NCBI RefSeq assembly: GCF_007556815.1
Contig: NZ_CP041743.1
Span: 682,001-746,000, forward strand
Source: Paraburkholderia megapolitana
Lineage (GTDB): Bacteria; Pseudomonadota; Gammaproteobacteria; Burkholderiales; Burkholderiaceae
Reading direction: 5' to 3'
DNA length: 64,000 nt
Program-made: the position numbers and the translations under genes
Notes under the pieces: generated by a model
Seen by the model: only the letters and a program-made list of their open reading frames with translations
Database searches by the model: none
What the model was told of the DNA's origin: nothing
In this document: piece by piece, positions 1 to 9,188 of the stretch
Position numbering within the stretch: position 1 is the first letter of the stretch
Layout: each line of letters begins with the position of its first letter

Positions 1-1560
1 TTCGCTACGGTTCGCAAAGAACGCGACATTTTCCCAGGGCTTGACGACGAGCCCGAACAGCGGCGTCGTCAAACTCTGATCGTAATTGGAGTTCTGCACG
101 CCCTTGTAGTTAAAGCCGTTCGAATGGATCGACTGATGGCGCGCACCGATCGTGAACAGCACACGATCGTTCAGGAAGCCAAGCGTGTCCGACACCGCGA
201 CGCTGCGCATCAGCGTAAGCGCCGTCGTACCCGGATCGGCCAGATCGCCGCCGGTGAATTTGTCGGCGGGGCGCGGCAGTACGGGGGTGTCGTACAGACT
301 GGTCGGCACCGTACCCGACAACGTATAAGCCGACTGGCCGTCGATACGTACCACCGATCCACTTGCCGTCACCATGTGCGTGACCGGCCCGGTCGTGAAA
401 TGGCCGCGCACGCCGGCTTCGCCGGACAACGTGTCTTCCTTGTGCGGCACACCGAGTCGCGAGGTCGTCGTTACGCCCGTTGCGCCGTTGTAGGTCGGCG
501 ACGCGTAATCGCCGTGCTCGTTCGTATGACGCGCGCCGCCGGCGACGTACGCGGTCCACGCCGGCAGGAAATCGTACTCGGCACGCACAATGCCAACCGT
601 GTCTTCGAGATTGCTGAACGACCAGGGCTGCGCGTAGTTGTGGGTCGCCGACGGGGGCTCCGGAATCTGGCTGCCGGTCACGTAGACGATGGGACGGCCG
701 TCGTCGATCTTTTGCCGCTGATACACGAAATCGCCGTATAGACGCAGCTTGTCGCCGCGCCAGTCGAGCGAGACAGCCGTCGTGTTGTTGAGACGATGTT
801 CGCCGTCGATGCTGGTTTCGCCGCCGCGATTCATCTGGTTCACGCGAATACCGAACTGTCCTTCGCTGCCGAAGCGGCGACCCACGTCGATCTGTTCGCC
901 GAATTCACCCGAGCCGCTGGTTTCGAGCGTCACGCGGGTGAGCGGTTTGTCGTCGGCGCGCTTGAGCTGCAGGTTCACGCCGCCGCCAATTGCCGTGCCG
1001 CCCGGCGACGCGCCGTTCAGAAACGCATTCGCGCCCTTGAACACGTCGACGCGTTCGAGCGCGCTGGTCGACACGAGCTGCCGAGGCGTCACACCGTAGA
1101 GGCCGTTCAGCGAGATGTCGTCGCCATTGAGCGGAAAGCCGCGGATCACGAAGACCTGCGAGAAATTGCCGAACCCGGAACTCACACGAACCGCCGGATC
1201 GTTATCGAGCACGTCACCGAGCGTCAACGCCTGCTGGTCCGCGATCAGCTTCGCCGTATACGTCGTCATGCTAAACGGCACATCGATCATCTTCTGCTTG
1301 CCGAGCACGCCGAAGTCGGCGCCCCGTGCAACCTGGCCGCCGGCGTAAGTCGGCGAGAGATCGCCCGGCAGCACCGGCACCGAGGCCTCAACCTTGACAG
1401 CGGGCAACACCGAGCCGGGCGCGGCATCGGCCCCCGCCGACTGCGCAAAGGCAGGCGCGGCAGCGCCAAAAGCCATGGAGATTGCGGTACTGATGGCGAG
1501 ACGACCGGCAAGAAGCTTCGCCGGCTGGACCGGCGCAAGGGAAAGGCGGAAAGCAGACAT
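1..1560 (-). CDS. TonB-dependent siderophore receptor (C-terminus beyond the left edge)
   Basis: Outer-membrane receptor for a ferric siderophore; uptake is driven by TonB-ExbBD. The frame stays open from the ATG at 1560 to base 1, so 520 codons are visible. Residues 1-40 form a long signal peptide ending in APAFAQ. A plug domain follows, with the conserved runs RGFPLNGDDISLNGLYG and VDVFKGANAFLNGASPGGTAIGG, and then the first part of the beta-barrel. Family members usually have about 700-800 residues, so roughly the last third is missing from the window. A Fur-box-like sequence lies about 145 bases upstream (1703-1721), which fits iron repression. The exact substrate cannot be read from the sequence. 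Confidence 0.9.
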   Translation of the reverse strand, partial: MSAFRLSLAPVQPAKLLAGRLAISTAISMAFGAAAPAFAQSAGADAAPGSVLPAVKVEASVPVLPGDLSPTYAGGQVARGADFGVLGKQKMIDVPFSMTTYTAKLIADQQALTLGDVLDNDPAVRVSSGFGNFSQVFVIRGFPLNGDDISLNGLYGVTPRQLVSTSALERVDVFKGANAFLNGASPGGTAIGGGVNLQLKRADDKPLTRVTLETSGSGEFGEQIDVGRRFGSEGQFGIRVNQMNRGGETSIDGEHRLNNTTAVSLDWRGDKLRLYGDFVYQRQKIDDGRPIVYVTGSQIPEPPSATHNYAQPWSFSNLEDTVGIVRAEYDFLPAWTAYVAGGARHTNEHGDYASPTYNGATGVTTTSRLGVPHKEDTLSGEAGVRGHFTTGPVTHMVTASGSVVRIDGQSAYTLSGTVPTSLYDTPVLPRPADKFTGGDLADPGTTALTLMRSVAVSDTLGFLNDRVLFTIGARHQSIHSNGFNYKGVQNSNYDQSLTTPLFGLVVKPWENVAFFANRSE

Positions 1561-1702
1561 GAATGGAAAAAGCGTAGTGGTCCGAGTTTCCGTCCCAGGG
1601 CGTGCTCGGAATCTGGGCGGCATGTTTCTGTGATTCGCTCGTCACGTCTGAGCATTACAGAACGCGAACGGAAATCTTGTATAAGACCGACGATTATAAC
1701 GC

Positions 1703-1721
1703 AAATGAGAATTATTACTAT
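1703..1721 (-). promoter_or_regulatory. Fur-box-like operator
   Basis: AAATGAGAATTATTACTAT resembles the repeated NATNAT hexamer pattern of Fur boxes (GATAATGATAATCATTATC) and lies upstream of a siderophore receptor gene. It is inside an AT-rich stretch (1676-1735) that stands out from its GC-rich surroundings, as expected for a promoter. The call rests on similarity and position only. Confidence 0.6.
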
Positions 1722-1798
1722 GTAGAAAAACGAGATACCCTCGTTGGCAACGCGTGCCTTCCCCGTCCTGTATGGCCTGCGGCCAGGCAAGATACAAC

Positions 1799-1821
1799 AA
1801 GGCCGCCTCACGGCGGCCTTT
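1799..1821. terminator. Hairpin terminator after the YdeP-type gene
   Basis: Perfect 9-bp stem, AAGGCCGCC pairing with GGCGGCCTT, with a 4-base loop (TCAC). It lies about 30 bases past the stop of the oxidoreductase gene at 1851. The flanking T/A bases are short on both sides, so it may work in either direction. Confidence 0.6.
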
Positions 1822-1850
1822 CGTTTCCTCCAGCAAGCTTACTTTCGATA

Positions 1851-4163
1851 TCAGGCAGCGACTGCCTCGACGGCAGCGGACAGCAACACCGGGATCGATT
1901 TCGACGTCGGCGTACCGGCGCCGTCGGCCACCGATTCCAGCGGCACGAGCGGATTCGTCTCCGGGTAATAGGCGCCGAGGCAGCCGCGCGGGATGTCGTA
2001 TTCGACGAGCAGGAAACCGTCGACACGCCGCTCCACACCGTCGTCCCACACGCTCGTGATATCGACGCGCTGCCCGGAGACAAAACCGAGCATCGCGAGA
2101 TCCTCGCGGTTCGCGAACAGCACGCGTCGCTGGCCAAACACGCCGCGATAGCGGTCGTCGAGACCGTAGATCGTCGTGTTGTACTGATCGTGTGAGCGCG
2201 TCGTCATCAGGGTCATCAGGCGCTCGCCGTGACGTTCGCGCGCGCGATGAATCGGCGTGTCGGCTGCGATTGCGTGGACGAGAAACTGCGCCTTGCCGCT
2301 CGGCGTTTTCCAGATCCGCTCGCGCGACGCCACACCGAGATGAAAGCCGCCCGGATGCTTGAGCCGTTCGTTGTAGTCCTCGAAACCGTCGATCACCTGC
2401 GCGATGCCGTCGCGAATCAGCGCGTAATCGTTCGCGTGCGCAAGCCAGTCGACCTTCGCGCTACCGAGCGTCGCTTGCGCCATCCGCGCGACGATTGCAA
2501 TCTCCGACAGCAGATTCGGCGAAGCCGGCCGGTTCATCCCGTACGAGATGTGCACCATGCTCATCGAATCCTCGACGCTCACACCCTGTGCGATACCGTT
2601 CTGCAGATCGATCTCGGTGCGACCGAGTGTCGGCAGGATCAGCGCGTCGCGACCATGTATGAGATGGCTACGATTCAGCTTGGTCGTGATGTGCACGGTC
2701 AGGTCGCATGAGCGCATCGCGTCCCACGTGCGCGGTGTATCGGGCGTCGCGATCGAGAAATTGCCGCCGAGCCCGATGAACACTTTCACCTTGCGCTCGA
2801 GCATCGCCTGAATCGTGCTGACGACATCGAGGCCGTGTTCGCGCGGCGGCTCGAAACGGTACACGGCGCCGAGCCGGTCGAGAAACGCTTGCGTCGGCTG
2901 TTCCTCGATGCCGACGGTGCGATCGCCCTGCACGTTCGAGTGGCCGCGCACCGGGCACAGCCCTGCACCGCGCCGACCGATATTGCCGCGCATCATCATC
3001 AGGTTGGACAGCAACTGCACAGTTGGCACCGAGTTCTTGTGTTGCGTGAGGCCCATGCCCCACGTCGAGATCACGGCGCGGCCTTTCGCGTAGATATCGG
3101 CGAGCTTCAGCACGTCGTCGAACGGCACACCCGATTCGGCGACGATCGTGTCCCAGCTTTCGGCACGCAGATCGTCGGCAAATGCGTCGAAGCCGACCGT
3201 ATGCGCCGCGATGAAATCGACGTCCAGCACGCGTTCGAGACCGGACATGAGCGCTTCATCGTCGAGTTCGACGACACGCTTCGCAACGCCCTTGATCAAC
3301 GCAAAGTCGCCGCCGACCTTCGGCCGGATAAACACCGAACTGATCTTCGTGCTGCCGAGCGTCAGCATTTCCACCGGATGCTGCGGGCTCGCAAAGCGTT
3401 CGAGGCCGCGCTCCTTCAATGGATTGATCGACACGATCGTCGCGCCGCGCTTCGCGCACTCGCGCAGTTCGCCGAGCATGCGCGGATGGTTGGTCGCGGG
3501 GTTCTGGCCGAACAGCAGCAGCGTGTCCGCGTGTTCGAAGTCGTCGAGCGTCACTGTGCCCTTGCCGACACCGACCGTATGCGGCAGGCCGCGGCTCGTC
3601 GCTTCGTGACACATGTTCGAGCAGTCGGGGAAATTGTTGGTGCCGTACATCCGCACGAACAACTGATACAGGAACGCAGCTTCGTTGCTCGCGCGTCCCG
3701 ACGTATAGAAAGCTGCGCGATCGGGATCGTCGAGGCCGTTCAGATGCTGTGCAATCAGCGCAAACGCATCGTCCCAGTTGATCGGGACGTAGCGATCGCG
3801 CGCGGCGTCGTAGACGAGCGGATCGGTAAGCCGGCCGTGCTGTTCGAGTTCGAAGTCGGACTGCGTCATCAGCGCGGTTACCGTGTGCTCCTCGAAGAAC
3901 GCAGGCGTCACGCGCTTGCCGGTCGCCTCGGCGGCCACCGCCTTGACGCCGTTCTCGCAGAACTCGAAGGTCGACGCATGTTCGCGGTCGGGCCACGCAC
4001 AGCCCGGACAGTCGAAGCCGTTCGGCTGGTTCTGCGCCAGCAGCGTGCGGTAGTTGCCACCCGCGACCTTTTCCTTGATCAGGTTGATGGCGACGTACTT
4101 CAGCGCGCCCCAGCCTGCGGCGGGGTGCGTGTACGGTTCGATGCGGGCTTCGGGTTTCTTCAT
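1851..4163 (-). CDS. FdhF/YdeP-family molybdopterin oxidoreductase
   Basis: A 770-residue member of the molybdopterin-guanine-dinucleotide oxidoreductase superfamily, in the YdeP branch (formate-dehydrogenase-like; E. coli YdeP is linked to acid resistance). The N-terminal region has FDCPGCAWP with a further Cys about 17 residues on, the reduced iron-sulfur motif typical of this branch. Cofactor-binding runs include GRASNEAAF, LFGQNPATNHPRM, STWGMGLTQHKNS and the C-terminal MTTRSHDQYNTTIYG. The start was taken at MKKPEARIEPY; a GTG 32 codons further upstream would extend into the divergent regulator's promoter. It is transcribed away from the MocR-type gene at 4328, which probably controls it. 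The physiological substrate is unknown. Confidence 0.88.
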   Translation of the reverse strand: MKKPEARIEPYTHPAAGWGALKYVAINLIKEKVAGGNYRTLLAQNQPNGFDCPGCAWPDREHASTFEFCENGVKAVAAEATGKRVTPAFFEEHTVTALMTQSDFELEQHGRLTDPLVYDAARDRYVPINWDDAFALIAQHLNGLDDPDRAAFYTSGRASNEAAFLYQLFVRMYGTNNFPDCSNMCHEATSRGLPHTVGVGKGTVTLDDFEHADTLLLFGQNPATNHPRMLGELRECAKRGATIVSINPLKERGLERFASPQHPVEMLTLGSTKISSVFIRPKVGGDFALIKGVAKRVVELDDEALMSGLERVLDVDFIAAHTVGFDAFADDLRAESWDTIVAESGVPFDDVLKLADIYAKGRAVISTWGMGLTQHKNSVPTVQLLSNLMMMRGNIGRRGAGLCPVRGHSNVQGDRTVGIEEQPTQAFLDRLGAVYRFEPPREHGLDVVSTIQAMLERKVKVFIGLGGNFSIATPDTPRTWDAMRSCDLTVHITTKLNRSHLIHGRDALILPTLGRTEIDLQNGIAQGVSVEDSMSMVHISYGMNRPASPNLLSEIAIVARMAQATLGSAKVDWLAHANDYALIRDGIAQVIDGFEDYNERLKHPGGFHLGVASRERIWKTPSGKAQFLVHAIAADTPIHRARERHGERLMTLMTTRSHDQYNTTIYGLDDRYRGVFGQRRVLFANREDLAMLGFVSGQRVDITSVWDDGVERRVDGFLLVEYDIPRGCLGAYYPETNPLVPLESVADGAGTPTSKSIPVLLSAAVEAVAA

Positions 4164-4327
4164 GATCGGATGGCCGGATACAGGCCAATTAACAAGGCGC
4201 ACTGCGCCGATGTGTCCAGCGTACTGTGTTCCAAAACTGTCATAGCACACAGAAAACACGAAAGCCGAGGGATACAGTTACGCGAATCTGGCCTACACTC
4301 GCGTCGTTGCCCTCACCGCCCGCCACC

Positions 4328-5743
4328 GTGACGCTCTACGAACAACTCGCCGACGAAATCGAGGCCGCTGTGCGGCGCGGCGTGTTCGCCGCCGGTGAAC
4401 GGATTCCATCGGTGCGGCAGGCCAGCCAGCAGCACGGCGTGAGCATCAAGACGGTGTTGCACGCGTATGGGTTGCTCGAAAGCCGTGGCGTCGTCGAGAC
4501 GCGACCGCAGTCGGGCTACTTCGTGCGCGATGCAGCCGTACGAGCCCGCACCGCGCCCGGCCGTGCAACGCAAACACAAGTCGTCGCGGCGGAAGTCGAC
4601 GTAAGCCGGCTCGTGCTATCCACACTGCGCAGCATCCGCAGCGAAGACGCGATGCCGCTCGGCTCGCCGTATCCGGACCCGTCGCTGTTCCCGTGGCGGC
4701 GCATCAACCAGTATGCGAACGCGATCGCGCGGCGCCATGCGAGCTGGAACCTGATCGACGATCTGCCGCCGGGCAACCCCGAGCTGATTCGCCAGATCGC
4801 GCGGCGCTACGCCGAAAACGGCATTGCGATCGATCCCGACGAAATCATCATCACCGTAGGCGCCACCGAAGCGATCAACCTGAGCCTGCAGGCCGTCGCC
4901 AAACCCGGCGACACCGTCGCCGTCGAATCGCCGACCTACTACGCGATGCTGCACGCGATCGAACGTCTCGGCATGCGCGCAATCGAGGTGCCGACTCATC
5001 CCGCGCACGGCATCGATATCGACGTGCTCGCGCAGATCGTCGGTAAGCAGAAAATCGCCGCGTGCATGGTGATGCCCAATTTCCAGAATCCGCTTGGCTT
5101 CCGGATGCCCGACGAACGCAAGCAACAACTCGTCGATCTGCTCGCCGCACACGACATTCCGGCCATCGAAAACGACGTCTACCAGGAACTGTATTTCGGC
5201 GACACACGCCCCTCGACGCTGAAGAGTTTCGACACGCGCGGTCTCGTACTGCATTGCGCGTCGTTTTCGAAGAGCCTGACGGCGTCGTACCGGATCGGTT
5301 GGGCGATGCCGGGCCGCTATCGCGCCCAGGTCGAGAAACTCAAGTTCCTCAATACGCTGACCACGCCGTCGGTACCGCAGATCGCGGTAGCGGATTATCT
5401 GCGCCAGGACGGTTACGACCGGCATCTGCGGCAGGTGCGCAAGTTCTATCGCCAGCAGGCGCGGCTCATGATCGCGATGGTGCAGCGGTTTTTCCCCGCC
5501 GGCACGCGCACCTCGTCGCCACAAGGCGGCTATGTGCTATGGGTCGAACTGCCGCCGCGCGTCGATTCGATGCGGCTCTATCAGGCAGCGCTCGCGCGCA
5601 GCATCACGATCGGTCCCGGCTATATGTTTTCGACGCGCAACGACTTCAGCCACTTCATCCGGCTGAACTACAGCTACCCATGGAACGCGCAGACCGAGCA
5701 CGCGCTCAAGACGCTCGGCGAACTCGCTGCGAGCATGGTCTGA
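4328..5743 (+). CDS. MocR-type PLP-dependent transcriptional regulator (GntR/aminotransferase fusion)
   Basis: Two-domain regulator. An N-terminal GntR winged helix ([18 protein letters not shown], then [19 protein letters not shown]) is followed by a class I aminotransferase fold with [27 protein letters not shown] and the PLP-lysine motif [14 protein letters not shown]. Such proteins sense PLP or an amino-donor ligand and bind DNA; enzymatic activity is usually absent. The GTG at 4328 begins exactly where family members begin ([10 protein letters not shown]). The frame stays open to an upstream GTG at 4226, which would overlap the divergent promoter, so the start is not certain. The likely target is the divergent YdeP-type gene. 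Confidence 0.87.
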   Translation: MTLYEQLADEIEAAVRRGVFAAGERIPSVRQASQQHGVSIKTVLHAYGLLESRGVVETRPQSGYFVRDAAVRARTAPGRATQTQVVAAEVDVSRLVLSTLRSIRSEDAMPLGSPYPDPSLFPWRRINQYANAIARRHASWNLIDDLPPGNPELIRQIARRYAENGIAIDPDEIIITVGATEAINLSLQAVAKPGDTVAVESPTYYAMLHAIERLGMRAIEVPTHPAHGIDIDVLAQIVGKQKIAACMVMPNFQNPLGFRMPDERKQQLVDLLAAHDIPAIENDVYQELYFGDTRPSTLKSFDTRGLVLHCASFSKSLTASYRIGWAMPGRYRAQVEKLKFLNTLTTPSVPQIAVADYLRQDGYDRHLRQVRKFYRQQARLMIAMVQRFFPAGTRTSSPQGGYVLWVELPPRVDSMRLYQAALARSITIGPGYMFSTRNDFSHFIRLNYSYPWNAQTEHALKTLGELAASMV

Positions 5744-5757
5744 CGAGGAGACACGCT

Positions 5758-6024
5758 ATGAACGACGCCATCGACCCCGCCCTCGTCGCGGTGCTCGCGC
5801 AGTTATGGCGCGCGGAACAGGAAACGCCGGGCCATGCATGGTCGCTGGCAAAACTGGCGAAGCAGGCCGGCCTGCCGATGAGCGACTTGCGACGTCAACT
5901 AACAGCGCTCGTCGACAGCGACATCGTCGAGACGACCTTCACCGAGGAAGGCACGGGCACCGCGCGGCTGAGCGAGGCGGGCCGGTCGCTGTGCGCTGAG
6001 GTATTCGGCAGTCCGGGTGCTTGA
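5758..6024 (+). CDS. Small winged-helix-like protein of unknown function
   Basis: An 88-residue protein starting 15 bases after the MocR-type gene, with a good ribosome site (GAGGAGA) in front of ATG 5758. The pattern [32 protein letters not shown], ending in LSEAGRSLC, resembles a compact winged helix: helix, turn, recognition helix, then a wing. It is probably co-transcribed with the regulator, so a role as a second small DNA-binding protein in control of the YdeP-type gene is possible. This is inference from shape and context; no named family was recognised. Confidence 0.75.
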   Translation: MNDAIDPALVAVLAQLWRAEQETPGHAWSLAKLAKQAGLPMSDLRRQLTALVDSDIVETTFTEEGTGTARLSEAGRSLCAEVFGSPGA

Positions 6025-6135
6025 GAGACGGCGCGGCCGCGTTCGCGGGTTGCACTTGTTATAGTTCCTCGGGCATGGTGCTTGCACTTACTTACCGTCG
6101 TCACTGCTGTCACGCTCCCGACCACAAGGACCACC

Positions 6136-7446
6136 ATGGACACGCTCTCTTCAGAAAAACTGCAGACAGTGGCCCGCAAGCAGGCGTCGTGGGCCATCGG
6201 CGCACTCAGGCAATTCTCGGCTAACCGCTGTGCGGCGATGGCCGCGGGCATCGCGTTCTATGCAGCGTTCTCGCTGGCGCCGACGCTCGTGATGGTGATC
6301 GCGATCGCCGGCTGGTTCTTCGGCGCCGAGGCCGCGCGCGGCGAACTGTTCCGCGAAGTTCACGGCGTGCTCGGCAACGAAGCGGCCGCCGGCATCACGA
6401 CGATCGTCGAGAACGCACACCGCAGCGGCAATGCAGGCGGCATCGCCGCGATCATCTCGTTCGCGGCACTCGCGATCGGTGCGTCGGCAACGTTCTCGTC
6501 GCTCAACAGCGCGCTCAATATGGTGTGGCCGCCGGTGGGGACGCGCTCGTCGAGCGTGGTCGCGCTTGTGCGTGTGCGTCTGATCTCGTTCAGTCTCGTG
6601 CTCGGCGTCGCATTCCTGCTGATCGTGTCGCTGGTGCTCGACACTGCGATCACGTTCGTCGGTCAGTGGCTGTGGGGCAATTCGCCTTACGTAGTGATCG
6701 GCAATGTGCTGCAGTTGATCGTCGGCCTGCTCGTCCTCGCGTTCGCCTTTGCCGCGCTACTCAAGTTTTTGCCCGATGCCGTGGTGCGCTGGCAGGACGC
6801 GATGGTGGGCGGGCTCGTCGCCGCCGTACTGTTCTCCGCGGGCAAGAAGCTGTTCGCGTTGTACCTCGCGCATGCGGGCATGGCGAATTCGTTCGGCGCA
6901 GCGGGCTCGCTCGCCGTGCTGTTGATGTGGCTGTATTTCTCGGCGGCCGTGCTGTTGCTTGGCGCCGAATTCTCCGCGGCCCGCGGCCGGTTGCACGATC
7001 CGCGCGGCGCATGGGGCCTGCAGGATAGCGAACCGCCGCCAGGCAGTCGCGCCAAGCTGGCTTCGGTGATCGCGGCTTCGACGGTTGCCGCCGGAGCGCA
7101 ACGCCGACGCGACCTGCAGGATTCGCTGACGGCCGATCCTGCGTCCGCCTTGTCGCTTCCTCAAGTCGCCGATACGGACGCGGACGCGCCCCCCGAAACG
7201 CCCGCGACAAACGGTGCGGTGCGCTTCGGCCGCACGGTGGTTCGCGTCGAAAACCAGGCTACACGGGCAGCCGCCGCGACGCTGGTGCAGGCCGGCCGTG
7301 GCGCCGTCGCCGCCGATCGCTACGTGAAGCGACATCCGTGGGGCTCGCTGCTGCTGGCCGCGGGCGCCGCGCTGGTCGTGACCGCGGTCGCGGGTCGCCG
7401 CAACGGCGACAGCGAGCCTCCGGCCGCAGCCAACGACGACCGTTGA
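6136..7446 (+). CDS. YihY/BrkB-family inner membrane protein with a DUF883-like tail
   Basis: A 436-residue protein. Residues about 1-290 match the YihY/BrkB family (six membrane helices; FSANRCAAMAAGIAFYAAFSL, then SLAVLLMWLYFSAAVLLLGAEF). The start is ATG 6136 behind AAGGA; an upstream in-frame ATG at 6082 has no such site. After the BrkB domain comes a linker of about 100 residues, then RYVKRHPWGSLLLAAGAAL and a GRR end, which resembles the C-terminal glycine-rich anchor of ribosome-associated ElaB/YqjD (DUF883) proteins. The function of BrkB proteins is not settled. The gene stands alone between small intergenic regions. Confidence 0.85.
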   Translation: MDTLSSEKLQTVARKQASWAIGALRQFSANRCAAMAAGIAFYAAFSLAPTLVMVIAIAGWFFGAEAARGELFREVHGVLGNEAAAGITTIVENAHRSGNAGGIAAIISFAALAIGASATFSSLNSALNMVWPPVGTRSSSVVALVRVRLISFSLVLGVAFLLIVSLVLDTAITFVGQWLWGNSPYVVIGNVLQLIVGLLVLAFAFAALLKFLPDAVVRWQDAMVGGLVAAVLFSAGKKLFALYLAHAGMANSFGAAGSLAVLLMWLYFSAAVLLLGAEFSAARGRLHDPRGAWGLQDSEPPPGSRAKLASVIAASTVAAGAQRRRDLQDSLTADPASALSLPQVADTDADAPPETPATNGAVRFGRTVVRVENQATRAAAATLVQAGRGAVAADRYVKRHPWGSLLLAAGAALVVTAVAGRRNGDSEPPAAANDDR

Positions 7447-7835
7447 TCCCGCCGCGCAGCGCATTGCGCGCTTAGTCTCATCGCGAAGATCTGTCCATCT
7501 TTGTCTGCCGGTTAGCGCGCAAATCGCATAAAAAAGATGCTAACAATCACCTGACGAACACCAATCGACATACCGGATTTATTACGTATAGCCTTCAAAA
7601 CGATGTCCGAATTGTAAATAGCTCCACACGCACTCTCAACAAAACAACAATAATGCAATATCAGAGAGATAATATTGTCAAATTTGGAACAGTCGTCGAA
7701 AGGCTTTATATACAAGGCTTTGAGCGATATGTCACATTTTGGAGACAGTGATTTTTTTTCAGTTCTTACACATAGACACACTGCGCTATTCTCCTTTCCG
7801 CAACAACGAAACTAATCATCTGCGTGGAGAAATGG
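7447..7835. other. Noncoding AT-rich region upstream of the first porin
   Basis: This 389-base gap changes from GC-rich to clearly AT-rich at about 7500. No reading frame in it has the codon bias of the neighbours; an 89-codon minus-strand frame (7512-7781) is low-complexity and was rejected. It most likely holds the porin promoter and a long 5' leader. No operator was recognised with confidence. Confidence 0.5.
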
Positions 7836-8969
7836 ATGAAACGAATCGCACTATCTACCCTCTCGCTGGCCCTTCTGGGTGCCGCCGGCGCAGCCCACGC
7901 TCAAAGCAGCGTGACCCTGTACGGTGTGCTGGACGACGCGTTCCAGTACGTGCACAACGCCAATACAGATAACAAGAGCTTCGTCGGCCTGGTCGGCGGC
8001 AACATGCAGGGCAATCGCTGGGGCCTGAAAGGCACCGAAGATCTGGGCGGCGGTCTGAAGGCCATCTTCCAGTTGGAAAACGGTTTTGATCCGAACAGCG
8101 GCAAGCTCAACCAGGGCGGCCGGGAATTCGGACGTCAGGCCTACGTCGGCCTGACGAGCGACCAGTACGGTACGGTCACCCTCGGCCGTCAGTACGACCC
8201 GGTCGTCGACCTGGTCCAGCCGGTCACGGCAGACAACTACTGGGGCTCGACGTTCACGACCCCGGGCGACGTCGACAATAACGACAACAGCTCGCGCACG
8301 AACAGTGCTGTCAAGTACACGTCGCCGGTATTCGGTGGTCTCCAGTTCGAAGGCATGTACGCATTCGGTGGCGTCGCAGGCTCGATCAGTTCAGGACAGA
8401 CCTGGTCTGGCGCAGTCAGCTACGCAACGGGTCCGTTCAGCCTCGCGGCCGGTTACATCCGCATGAACAACTCCAACACGGCGGCACTGCGTGCGGGCGG
8501 CTTCAATGCGACGTCGGACGCCACGTTCGACTCGACGATCAACAACCAGTTCATAACGGCCAAGTCGATCGGTATCGCTTCGGTCGCTGGCCAATATGTG
8601 ATCGGGCCGATCACCGCTGGCATCCGTTACAGCAACGCGCAGTACAAGCCGGACGCGTTGTCGGGATTCGGTGCGACGGAGCGTTACAACGTCGGTGCAG
8701 GTTTCGTGAACTACCAGTTGACGCCGGCTGCGCTGCTCGGTCTGGGCTACACCTTTACGCACGCTTCGGGCAACGGCCCGTCGGCGACGTATAACCAGAT
8801 CTCGCTGGGTGGCGATTACAACCTGTCGAAGCGTACTGACGTCTATGCCGTTGGTGCCTACCAACGCGCAAGCGGTAGCGGTGTAACTGCAACCGTGGCC
8901 GACTATGGCTACCCGTCGGACTCGACGGCACAGGAAATTTTCAGCGTGGGTATCCGTCACAAGTTCTAA
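7836..8969 (+). CDS. Gram-negative general porin (OpcP/OmpC type)
   Basis: Trimeric 16-strand outer-membrane porin of the beta-proteobacterial type, 377 residues. The signal peptide (MKRIALSTLSLALLGAAGAAHA) is followed by QSSVTLYGVLDDAF and GNRWGLKGTEDLGGGLKAIFQLENGF, and the protein ends in the porin signature ...IRHKF with a C-terminal Phe needed for BAM assembly. ATG 7836 lies 5 bases after GTGGAGA; a GTG at 7824 is within that ribosome site and is less likely. It is monocistronic, with a hairpin terminator at 9008-9045. It is paralogous to the porin at 46083. Confidence 0.93.
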   Translation: MKRIALSTLSLALLGAAGAAHAQSSVTLYGVLDDAFQYVHNANTDNKSFVGLVGGNMQGNRWGLKGTEDLGGGLKAIFQLENGFDPNSGKLNQGGREFGRQAYVGLTSDQYGTVTLGRQYDPVVDLVQPVTADNYWGSTFTTPGDVDNNDNSSRTNSAVKYTSPVFGGLQFEGMYAFGGVAGSISSGQTWSGAVSYATGPFSLAAGYIRMNNSNTAALRAGGFNATSDATFDSTINNQFITAKSIGIASVAGQYVIGPITAGIRYSNAQYKPDALSGFGATERYNVGAGFVNYQLTPAALLGLGYTFTHASGNGPSATYNQISLGGDYNLSKRTDVYAVGAYQRASGSGVTATVADYGYPSDSTAQEIFSVGIRHKF

Positions 8970-9007
8970 GCATGACGTGATGCGCAGCTGAAGTTCCAGC
9001 TGTCATG

Positions 9008-9045
9008 AGCCAGCCTGAGGCGCCAAGCCGAAGGCTGGCTTTTTT
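9008..9045 (+). terminator. Rho-independent terminator of the porin gene
   Basis: AGCCAGCCT pairs perfectly with AGGCTGGCT (9-bp stem, 15-base loop) and is followed by five T residues, 38 bases after the porin stop codon. Confidence 0.85.
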
Positions 9046-9188
9046 ATTGGCGGTTGCGTCGGGGCGGTTGCGTTGAGGCTGTCGCGTTGACGCGATTGTG
9101 TGGTGTTGGCTCGTTGGGGGTGATCGCGTTGGGTGGCATCGTAGTGGCCGCGTGAGGGCTCAGGCGGCAGCCACGGCACCGTACTACT

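Noticed and set aside
2835..4331. Long plus-strand open frame (498 codons) opposite the YdeP-type gene
   Set aside because: It is the antisense shadow of a well-conserved enzyme; the product is Arg/His/Val-rich with no family resemblance. The same applies to many long frames opposite opp, dpp, acnA and emr genes.
7512..7781. 89-codon minus-strand frame upstream of the first porin
   Set aside because: AT-rich noncoding composition, no ribosome site, no resemblance to a protein family; better explained as the porin regulatory region.
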